DNA of 64,000 nt from Paenibacillus silvae. GTDB taxonomy: Bacteria; Bacillota; Bacilli; Paenibacillales; Paenibacillaceae. Positions 25,525 through 34,000 of the stretch are shown piece by piece. A program made the position numbers and the translations under genes. The stretch lies in the NCBI RefSeq assembly GCF_014639235.1, contig NZ_BMFU01000001.1, positions 744,001-808,000 of the forward strand, given 5' to 3'. Positions within the stretch are counted from its first letter, which is position 1, and the number at the start of each line of letters is the position of its first letter. The notes beneath the pieces are model-generated. The model searched no databases. It had not been told where the DNA came from and saw nothing but the letters and a program-made list of their open reading frames with translations.

Positions 25525-25979
25525 TATATAAGTTGAACTAAAGAATGTACACAATTCACTCCAATATACTCATCAATCCAGGCACATTAGTCCAACATCG
25601 TCCATAGCTCATGGCAAGTGACAAGTGGCAAGCAAGTGCAAGTCTGCCACCTTTTACTGCGAACGCTAACGATCAGGAGAAGCCTTATTTCGGCATATTT
25701 GGGCTTTGGAAAATTTTAACGATCCCCAGAGACGCTATTGTGCTGAAACCAGCTTGATCAGGCTCCTTTTTCAGGATTTCGAATGAAATAAGCTTCCTGG
25801 AGATCGTTAGAATTCAAATGTCCCCGATTCAGGGAAAATAAGCTCTATGGGGATCGTTAGCCTTCCCTCTTCGACTTAAACAGCCTGCCAAGGCTGGTAT
25901 TCTTACCCCAGTACAACGCTCTTTGACGATCATGAACCGTTAATAGATATAATGTCGTTTCTTTAGTTCAACTTATATA
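25525..25979. repeat. 455-bp inverted-repeat element with four internal 24-bp motifs
   Basis: A perfect 21-bp terminal inverted repeat (25525-25545 and 25959-25979; outer end TATATAAGTTGAAC) bounds a gene-free interior. The motif CTAACGATC-CCCAGA-GCTTATT occurs four times: 25666-25690 and 25717-25739 forward, 25786-25810 and 25835-25860 reverse, so the middle is itself a broad palindrome. The first 35 bp resemble the left ends of the elements at 47884 and 51200. No transposase is present. Confidence 0.8.
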
Positions 25980-26009
25980 ATTAACACGATCCGTAAAAAA
26001 TTGCATAAA

Positions 26010-26113
26010 AAAAGAAGCCCCTCGTGAGCGGGCTTCGGTAGAAGTCCGGCTGCTCGGACATCCATACAGGAAAGGAAGCATTCCTGAACAGATGTCCGAC
26101 GGGGGGCTTAAAG
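26010..26113 (-). ncRNA. Candidate structured RNA or attenuator with terminator
   Basis: Read on the minus strand, an 8-bp stem (CGGACATC with GATGTCCG) encloses an inner stem (CAGGAA with TTCCTG). A strong terminator follows (GAAGCCC, GGGCTTC, then T7). AAGCCCC at about 26110-26104 can instead pair with GGGGCTT of the terminator's right arm, so two exclusive folds are possible. It begins about 130 nt after the sbcC stop codon, so it could be a terminator complex of the sbcDC operon, an independent small RNA, or the leader of the gene at 24998. Confidence 0.45.
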
Positions 26114-26240
26114 CAAGTTTGTCGGCTTAACTGTAGTATAACAGCAGGTTGAACCTGTATCTGTGATGAAACTCACTTTTTGCTGCATGTCAGTAAAAAA
26201 GAAACTATTTTACAAATTGACAAGTTAAAGGAATGCCCGT

Positions 26241-29200
26241 CTATAAACTTTCCAATACCACTCGAGAGCCTGCACCCGCGTCTCCAGCCGGAATGACGAC
26301 CAGTTTACGCGGCAAGCGTGCACGAAGCTCGGGAACGTGACTGATAATGCCCACGGCCAGCCGATCGTCATGCAGTTTCTCCAATGAGGTAATGACTGTA
26401 TCAAGCAGCTCCGGGTCCAAGGTGCCGAAACCTTCATCCAGGAAGAAAAATTGCAGCGGGTATTGTCCACGCAGCTGGATCTGTGCTGAAAGCGCTAATG
26501 CCAGCGACAGGGAGGTTAAGAAGGTCTCTCCTCCAGACAATGTGGACACCGGACGTTTGACTCCGCCATTGGCATCGTCACAGATCACAAAGCCGCCGCC
26601 GGAATCCACCTCCAGCGAATACCTCTGCTTGGTCAGGAAGCGAAGACGCTGGGAAGCCGCATGGCTGACCTGCATCAGCTGCTCCTCGGCGATGTACTCT
26701 ACAAATGCGTTGCCCCGGAAAGCTGATTGCAGCTTGCTTAACAGCTCCCCTTGATGGCTGACCTCCAGCCGTCTCGTCTCCAGCTCTGTCCAGCGCACAT
26801 GCCGCTGCTGCACATCCTCCAGGTCACGCTCGGCACGAGCCTTCGCCTGCAGGGCAGTTTCATCATCCATTCTGGCCTGCTTCAAACGCTCTGTGCATGA
26901 TGTCCACTGTTCCTCGGTAACTACCGCGCCATCCAGCTTCTGCTCCAATTCACGCAGGCGGGAAGCCAGTTCCCGCTCGCGTTCTCGATGAAGCTGGATT
27001 TCCTTTTTCAACCGTTCCGCATCCTCGGCTGGCATAGCCGCCTGTGTAACGGCCGTATCCGTCTCAAACGGGGACTGTTCCAGCAGTCGCTGCCAGCGTT
27101 CCTGCGCCAGTTCAAGCTGCTCCAACGCTGAAACAGCCGCCTGCTGAGCCATAACATCCCGCTTCACCGAATCCTGCTTCAATGCGTCAGCTTGCTTGAA
27201 GCGCTGTTCGGACATTGTTGCGATTCTGCGCAGCTCGTCCAGACGCGCCTGTGTCGCACGAATCAGATCTTCTACGCGTTGTTCACCGACCCACTGGCGC
27301 AAACGTTCTTCTTTCTCGGCAAGCAGCTTTCTGCTGCCTTGCCATTCGGTCTGCCACTGGATCAGCTGCTTGTCCAATTCTGTCAGCTTCTGCTGCAATG
27401 ACTGGACAAGCTGCTCCTTCTCTTCAAGGAACGTCACGCTTTTGGCCAGACGTTCCTTGATGTCTTCTGCGCGTGCATCGCGCTCCTGCATCGCTTGATA
27501 GAGGCCTGCGGCCTCCGCTTGGGCGATGTCAGGCAGCTCTGTGGCCCAGCGGCTCTGCAATGCAGCCGCAGCGGCTTCGCTCTCGGCCAGCTTGCGCTCC
27601 GCCTGGGCGAGCCCGGCACGGCCGGCCTCTTGCGCTGCTGCCGCTTCCATGCGGCGCTGCTGCGCGCCCGCTGCCGCCTGCAGCAGCGCGGCGGCTTCGC
27701 CTTGCAGTGGCGCTGCTGCGGCAGCCAGCGCCTGCGCGGCCTCGCGCAGCGCAGCGGCACGCGCCGCCCAGCCCGCCGGAGATCGCCCATCTTCGGGCGA
27801 TCCGGGGGGCTCGGGCTGAGCTGCCGCAGGCGCGGCCTCGGCTGCGGCCGTGGCATCGCCGGCCGCGGCGCCAAGCTGCGTCAGCAGGCTGCGGCGTTCG
27901 TGCAGCTGCTGGCGCAGCCCGAAGCGCAGCTCCTGCAGCTCCGCGTGCAGGCTGCGCAGCAGTTCCAGGTCCGCATCGTCTGCGTGCGGACCTTCTCCCG
28001 GCGGCGCAGCCGGGAGCGGGTGGTGTGCGGAGCCGCACACCGGGCACGGCTCGCCATCGCGCAGCTCGGCGCGCAGGGCGGTGGACAGCCGGTGCAGCTC
28101 CTGCTCACGCATCGTACCGCGCAGCTGCTCCTCCGCCCGGGCCAGCAAACTCTGTTCGCGGCTGATATCCTGCTCACAGGCAAGCAGGGCCTCAACCCCC
28201 GCTGACGCCTGTTCCACCAATTGCTGCCGCTGCTCGGTCAGGCGTCTTTCCTCCGCGGCCGCTGCTTCCAGCTTGTCGGCCCCCTGCTGTGCCGACTGCT
28301 GATATGCCTGCATGTCTGCTCTATGCTGCTTTACCTGTTCCGCCGCCGTATCCATGCGATGCTTCAGCTCAAGCGCGGCTTGCAGCTGCCTGCGTTCCTC
28401 GGACTTCACTTCGTTCGGCTTCAGGCTCTCCTGCAGCTCTTCACGCCGTTTACGTCCGCGCAGCTGCAGCTCACGCTCCTTATCCAGCTGCTGCCCGAGT
28501 GTGGTCTGTTCAGCCTGCCCTTTCTCGATCAGCTGTGCAAGCCGGGAACAATCAGCCTGCAGACTGTCGCGCTCCCGCTGCAGCTCCTTGGCCTGCTCAA
28601 GCTGGTCCAGACGCAGCAGCAGCTTGGGCTCCTCTGCGGTTAACTGCTTCCTTGCTTCCTCAGCCTGTTCAGCTTCCTGCACCGCCAAACGTTCATGCTC
28701 TTCGGCCTGTTGCCGTGCAGCTTCTGCTTCCAGCTGCCGCTGCTTCCGCGCCGATTCCGCATCACGTACCGTTTGAAGGGCGGGCAGCATCACTTCGGCT
28801 GCTCCCGAAAGCTTCAGACGGGCTTCATCCGACTCAACCTGCGCTGCCTTGGATTGCAGCACCTGCTGTTCCTGCATTCGTGCTTGCTTCTCCTGACTCA
28901 GCTCTCGGATTCGGCCTAATTGCTCCGCCTCCTTTGCTGCCATATCCAGCGCTTTCCGAGAGGTATCGGCATGTTGAACCGCTGCCTGAAGCAGCCGTTT
29001 CGTTTCTTCAAGCGTTTCTTTGCTCGCATTGCCCAGTCCCTGCTGCTCCGCAGCGATAGCCTGATGAGCCATGTCATTATCCTTGACCCTGCGACTTAAT
29101 TTGATCGCAAGCTGATCACCATACTTTTCCAGATGGAATAAACGCTGCAGCATCTGCCGCCGCTCACTGCCCTTGAGCGAAAGAAATTCAGCAAACTTTC

Positions 29201-29660
29201 CTTGCGGCAAAACAACCGCTCTGGTGAAATCGTCCATTTTCAGACCGATCACATCTTCCACACACCGGTTCACTTCCGCCAGCTTGTCGGCAAGCACCTG
29301 ATCCTCACCATCAATCGTCTCAATGAACTTGCTGACCGTATTGCTGACAGACACCTCGTTGTTCCGCTTGAAGCGCCGTTCTACCCGGAATCTTCGTGCC
29401 CCCTCTGCCGAAGCAAGCTCAAACGTAAAAGCAACCGAAAGCGAATCCTCGGCATGATTCATAATGCCCTGAGTCCCGTTTACAGCCCGTTCTACCTTGC
29501 CATACATCGCAAGTGTAATTGCATCAAGCAGAGACGATTTTCCGCTGCCCGTTGGCCCGAAAATACCAAAGAGCCCTGTCTCCGTCAGTACAGTAAAATC
29601 AATCTCCTGCATCTCCCGATAGCTTTGCAGCCCTGCAACTTTCAGTAAAATCGGCTTCAC
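26241..29660 (-). CDS. sbcC: Exonuclease SbcCD subunit SbcC (SMC-like ATPase)
   Basis: SbcC forms, with SbcD, the Mre11-Rad50-like nuclease that opens DNA hairpins and trims ends. Walker A GPTGSGKS is at 35-42. A long coiled coil is interrupted by the zinc hook CPVC at Cys539/Cys542. Signature LSGGETFLTSLSLAL and Walker B FFFLDEGFGTLD are near the C-terminus. At 1139 residues it is within the family range. The coiled coil just after the hook (about 545-720) is extremely alanine-rich and GC-rich compared with its flanks. The ATG overlaps the sbcD stop by four bases. Confidence 0.95.
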   Translation of the reverse strand: MKPILLKVAGLQSYREMQEIDFTVLTETGLFGIFGPTGSGKSSLLDAITLAMYGKVERAVNGTQGIMNHAEDSLSVAFTFELASAEGARRFRVERRFKRNNEVSVSNTVSKFIETIDGEDQVLADKLAEVNRCVEDVIGLKMDDFTRAVVLPQGKFAEFLSLKGSERRQMLQRLFHLEKYGDQLAIKLSRRVKDNDMAHQAIAAEQQGLGNASKETLEETKRLLQAAVQHADTSRKALDMAAKEAEQLGRIRELSQEKQARMQEQQVLQSKAAQVESDEARLKLSGAAEVMLPALQTVRDAESARKQRQLEAEAARQQAEEHERLAVQEAEQAEEARKQLTAEEPKLLLRLDQLEQAKELQRERDSLQADCSRLAQLIEKGQAEQTTLGQQLDKERELQLRGRKRREELQESLKPNEVKSEERRQLQAALELKHRMDTAAEQVKQHRADMQAYQQSAQQGADKLEAAAAEERRLTEQRQQLVEQASAGVEALLACEQDISREQSLLARAEEQLRGTMREQELHRLSTALRAELRDGEPCPVCGSAHHPLPAAPPGEGPHADDADLELLRSLHAELQELRFGLRQQLHERRSLLTQLGAAAGDATAAAEAAPAAAQPEPPGSPEDGRSPAGWAARAAALREAAQALAAAAAPLQGEAAALLQAAAGAQQRRMEAAAAQEAGRAGLAQAERKLAESEAAAAALQSRWATELPDIAQAEAAGLYQAMQERDARAEDIKERLAKSVTFLEEKEQLVQSLQQKLTELDKQLIQWQTEWQGSRKLLAEKEERLRQWVGEQRVEDLIRATQARLDELRRIATMSEQRFKQADALKQDSVKRDVMAQQAAVSALEQLELAQERWQRLLEQSPFETDTAVTQAAMPAEDAERLKKEIQLHRERERELASRLRELEQKLDGAVVTEEQWTSCTERLKQARMDDETALQAKARAERDLEDVQQRHVRWTELETRRLEVSHQGELLSKLQSAFRGNAFVEYIAEEQLMQVSHAASQRLRFLTKQRYSLEVDSGGGFVICDDANGGVKRPVSTLSGGETFLTSLSLALALSAQIQLRGQYPLQFFFLDEGFGTLDPELLDTVITSLEKLHDDRLAVGIISHVPELRARLPRKLVVIPAGDAGAGSRVVLESL

Positions 29661-30841
29661 CGGCCTTCGACCTCCTCGCGCACACCTGGCTCGTCTTCAT
29701 CCACCAGCTCGAGGAAAAGCTGCACCAGACTGTCTTCCGGCTGTGCTCCTCCCGTCTGACGCTGATAAAACTTGCGAAAAAGCTCATGTACAGGCAGCTG
29801 TGAACGCTGTTCCATCAGCCCTGCGGCCTCCATCTCGGGATATACCGGACGAATGTGGATGATGCCCTCATGAGCTTTCCGCAGCTGCTGAATTTCCTTG
29901 AGTGACATCGCATCCTCCAGCCAAACCTCCATATCAATGTAAGCCTTGGAATCCCGTCCCTCATCCAGCCAGCGGTATACCTCTGCCAGCCCTCCACGCG
30001 CCTTCCAGCGAACAAGTGGATTGCCACAGGTCAGAAGCACCTCCTCCACCTGCGCCTCACCGCCCGGTGTGAGATCCACCATCGTAATTGACTTGCTCTG
30101 CCCCGCTTCCGAGAAGCTGTAGGCCAGCGGAGAACCACTGTATCGAATGACACCTTCGCCTTTGACCGCCTGTGCCCGATGCAGATGTCCCAGCGCAGTA
30201 TACTGGGCACCAATCGCCAGGGAGGAAGGGTCCACGGTATACGCACCGCCAACCTGAATCGGACGTTCCGAATCACTTTCTACACCGCCAAGCACATAAA
30301 TGTGACTCATAGCCAGATTCACCGTATCCGGTTGAAACGAAGCAGCTAAACGCTGCATCAGCATACCTACCCTGCGGCTGTAGGCTTGCCGAAGCACATT
30401 TTCATCGCCATCCGTTGCCAACAGCTCGTTTAATCTCGCTTCCGACGGATAGGGCAGAGCCGCAATATGCGCAGTTTCCCCGGTTCGCCCGGCATGAATA
30501 GTTACAGCTTCCGATACGGGCGTACCTACCAGCGTAATCCCCTGTCTATTCACAAGCGGAGTGACTGAAGCTACCCGCTCCGGCTGATCATGATTACCAG
30601 CAATAACGACCAAAGGTCTGCCATTCTCTGTCAGACGCGCAGCTGCTTCATAAAACAGCTGCTCCGCCGAAGCAGGCGGATTCACCGAATCATATACATC
30701 TCCAGCCATCAATATGGCATCTGCCTGCTGCTCATCCGCCAGTTTAACGAGTTCATCGACGAAGTCCTCCTGTTCACGAAGCCTGCTTCGCCCTTCCAGC
30801 GTTTTTCCCAGATGCCAGTCCCCTGTATGCAAGATTCGCAT
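29657..30841 (-). CDS. sbcD: Exonuclease SbcCD subunit SbcD
   Basis: This is the Mre11-like metallophosphoesterase. DWHLGKT, AGDVYDS, AGNHDQPERV, the SHIYVLGG histidine and ALGHLHRAQ are the five metal or phosphate motifs in order. The C-terminal capping region (about 280-394) shows no special motif. At 394 residues it is normal. The ATG at 30841 has GAGGTGG eight bases upstream; a GTG 12 bp earlier is possible but sits inside that Shine-Dalgarno sequence. It is followed by sbcC with a four-base overlap. Confidence 0.95.
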   Translation of the reverse strand: MRILHTGDWHLGKTLEGRSRLREQEDFVDELVKLADEQQADAILMAGDVYDSVNPPASAEQLFYEAAARLTENGRPLVVIAGNHDQPERVASVTPLVNRQGITLVGTPVSEAVTIHAGRTGETAHIAALPYPSEARLNELLATDGDENVLRQAYSRRVGMLMQRLAASFQPDTVNLAMSHIYVLGGVESDSERPIQVGGAYTVDPSSLAIGAQYTALGHLHRAQAVKGEGVIRYSGSPLAYSFSEAGQSKSITMVDLTPGGEAQVEEVLLTCGNPLVRWKARGGLAEVYRWLDEGRDSKAYIDMEVWLEDAMSLKEIQQLRKAHEGIIHIRPVYPEMEAAGLMEQRSQLPVHELFRKFYQRQTGGAQPEDSLVQLFLELVDEDEPGVREEVEGR

Positions 30842-30859
30842 GGTCCGTTCCACCTCTTT

Positions 30860-30955
30860 CCCCTACATCATCTATCATTTCCATCATAAATCCAGCGTTT
30901 TCTACCATCATTAATCTATCGTTTTGCACCATCTTAATCTATCATTTTCCATCAT
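30860..30955. repeat. Degenerate tandem repeat upstream of sbcD
   Basis: Four or five imperfect units of about 17-25 bp with the consensus CATCATTAATCTATCGTTTT cover the sbcD upstream region. Unit starts are near 30862, 30878, 30905 and 30930. The rest of the gap to 31078 shows no clear promoter or terminator. Confidence 0.5.
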
Positions 30956-31077
30956 TCGGAAAAAGCGAATTCAGAAACATCCGGGAATAACAGCGATTTT
31001 CCATGTTATTTACTTAAATCGAAACGCTCGGTTTCATCGTGCAAATCTCTTTCGTGCAGATTATATAACAAAAGCTT

Positions 31078-34000
31078 TTACAACTTGACCGCATGACCGC
31101 CATCGAAAAAATAAAGCCACATATGATCAACCTTACGGCCCAATATATCCTGAATCGCCCGTGCGTAGAGCTGCAGCTGGAAGCGATAGTTTTCGACTAG
31201 CGGCTCCAGTCCTCCGCGATGCTCCAGCACCCGATCTGTTTTGTAATCCAGCAAAACAAGCTCGCCGTTCACTTCATATAGACAGTCTATAATACCTCTG
31301 ACGAGCACGGTTTCGTTCTCAAGCACTGCCTGGACGTGGCTACTCTCAACAGACAGCTCCTGCTCCTCGCTCTGACGCGGTTCACGAAGCCACTCCTGCG
31401 GAGATTGATGTGCCGGAAGCCCATACGTAAATGGAATCTCTCTTCTGACCCATGCTGCTTGGAGCAGTTCCCTGCCTGGTTCAGTATCAAAAAAGGACGT
31501 CAGCTCGCTTCGGTCTATCGCCTCCACTTGATAAGGAAGCAAAATCTGAAGAGCGACGAGACGTGCAATCGTCTGTTCAACAACCTCTGTATCCACAACG
31601 TTCACTTCTACAGGGAGATGCTGCATCAGCGTATGATACACGGTTCCCCGTTCCGTACCCGTCAGCTGTCTCTCCCCCATGAACTTGGGACGGCGCAAAT
31701 GCAACTTGAATGAACGTTTCGTCTCCGACATATTCTGGCCTGTTGCACCTGCTGTATCCTGCTGTTCCAGTATTGCTTCAATCGGTTGTGTTTTTATTGC
31801 CTCTCTCTGTTGTTTCTTTATCTCTTCAATCGGCGGTTCCTGTATCTCTTCTATTGGATGTTCCTGCATTTCTTCTGTCTGAAATTCCTGCATGTCTTCT
31901 ATTTGAAACTCCTGCATTTCTTCTATTTGAAACTCCTGCATTTCTTCTAAAAGGGCATACGAAGCATACTCCTGAACAGAGGACTGGCTCTTGATCTCCG
32001 TTACCGACGTGCTTGCCGCCACTTGAGAAGCTGATTCATACGGATAAGTCCAGGAAAGCCGACGATCAACCTCACGCAGCAGGGCATGTTGGTCATGATC
32101 AGGCTGTCCCTGTTCATGCGCCTGATTCTCATCCGGAACCAGATCATGCAAGTTCATCTCGTCAACGTGCATGTGAATACCTCTGTTTGGAGCTGCTTCT
32201 CCTAGTCTGACTGGCTGCATCCGTTCCAGAGCTGCCTTGCGCTCTCTACGCAATTCGTTTAGTCCATCTTCATCGTCTTCGCTCTGTACATGATCTGTAT
32301 TCAAATTACGTGACACCTGATCTGCAGCAGCAATCCGGATGCTCCAGCGTGATTCATCACTCGCAAGGCAAGCTGAATAAGCATCGCGATCCCCTGCAAG
32401 CTCACGCAGCACAGCAGCATCAGGGTGCCTGATCAATGCGGGGCCAATCCAGTCCAGATAGCTTCGCCCAGCAGCAAGCAAATAGTCCGGCAGAGCCAGC
32501 TCCGGGCTATCTTTCACCTGAGACCAGGCCTGTGCCTTTTTAGCTGCATCCTTCACCGTACCAACCAGAATCATCTTTTCCTTTGGCCGGGTTAACGCCA
32601 CGTATAATACACGCATCTCTTCTGCAAGCAGTTCAAACTGAGCACGCCGTCTTATGGCCAGATTGGCTAATGTCGGATACGCGACCCGGTTGCTGCGATC
32701 CACAAATCTCGGACCGAACCCCAGCTCCTTGTGCATTAGAAATGGTGCGTGCAGGTCCTGCTGATTAAACATTTTGGAGATGCCGCCGACAAAAACAATC
32801 GGGAACTCCAAACCTTTGCTTCGGTGGATCGTCATAATCCGTACGACATTATCCTGCTCACCCGAGCCACTTGCCGCAGTCCCGAGATCTCCACCATTTT
32901 CACGTAATCGGGAGACATACGTCAGGAACCGGAACAGCCCGCGATTCGCAGTAGCCTCTTCATATTGACGTGCACGGTCATACAGAGCCTTCAGGTTACT
33001 TTGACGCTGCTGACCGCCAGGAAGTCCGCCAACCCAGTCCAGATAGCCCGTTTCCCGATAAATGCGCCAAATCAGCTCACTCAGACTGCCCTGTCTTGCC
33101 TCCAGTCTCCACTGCTCCAGCTGACGCATGAACCGAATGAGCTTCTGCTGCAGCGCCGAATAAACCTCTTCGTGCCCCTGGAAAACTGCCTCACCCTGTT
33201 CAGCAATGTGAGCATGCTCTTCTACGTTCTCTTTTGCTTCAACTTGCAATTCAGCTGTAACCGCTGATTCCCGCTGTGCCTGTTCCAGCTCTGACCAGGC
33301 TTCCGGCCACTGCATCTGAATCACGTTATCCACTTTTAAGCCTTGTTCCGGTATGAAACGCTGACCAGGCACGCTCATTTCGGATTTCCAAGGTCCTGCA
33401 GCTGATACAACGGCATCATAGAACGACTGTCTTTTATCACCCAGACGGATCTGGGCAAGCTCCTCCTCATCCAGACCAACCATCGGAGACCTTAACACAG
33501 AGGCTAAAGGGATGTCCTGTCTTGGATTATCTACAAGCTGCAGCAGGGACAACATGACCTCTACTTCCGTAGCTTGAAAATATCCTTTACTCTGCTCTCC
33601 TCCAGCGGGGATGCCCTGTTGTCTGAACTCCTCAATCATCAGCGGGGCCCACATTAGCGTCGAACGCAGCAAAATAACAATGTCTCCATAACGTGCCGGA
33701 CGCATCGTTTGCAAAGCCTTGTCATATACGCTGAGAGCAGGCTTGTCTGTTTCTCCGACCATCTCCCGGATGCGATTGGCAATTGCCCTTGCTTCCAGCT
33801 GGGCTGTTTCAAGCTCAGCACTTTCCAATTCTGCCGAAGTCGCCAGATCCGAACCCTCTTCTGTACTATCCGCCAGATCCGGCCCGCTGCCTTGGCGATC
33901 AATCAGCATAAGCTCTGGAGTATAGGCTTCCCCTCCAAGCGTCTCTGGCGGAAATGACGCACCATAAGCCAGCTGTGCCCGTTCATCATAGCTAATCTCC

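Noticed and set aside
26217..26247. TTGACA and TATAAA pointing plus-ward into sbcC's 3' end
   Set aside because: The spacing is 19 bp and no plus-strand gene follows, so it is likely chance.
27473..28302. Several overlapping open frames in the GC-rich sbcC region
   Set aside because: High GC depletes stop codons in all frames; products are Arg/Ala/Pro-rich and lack domains.
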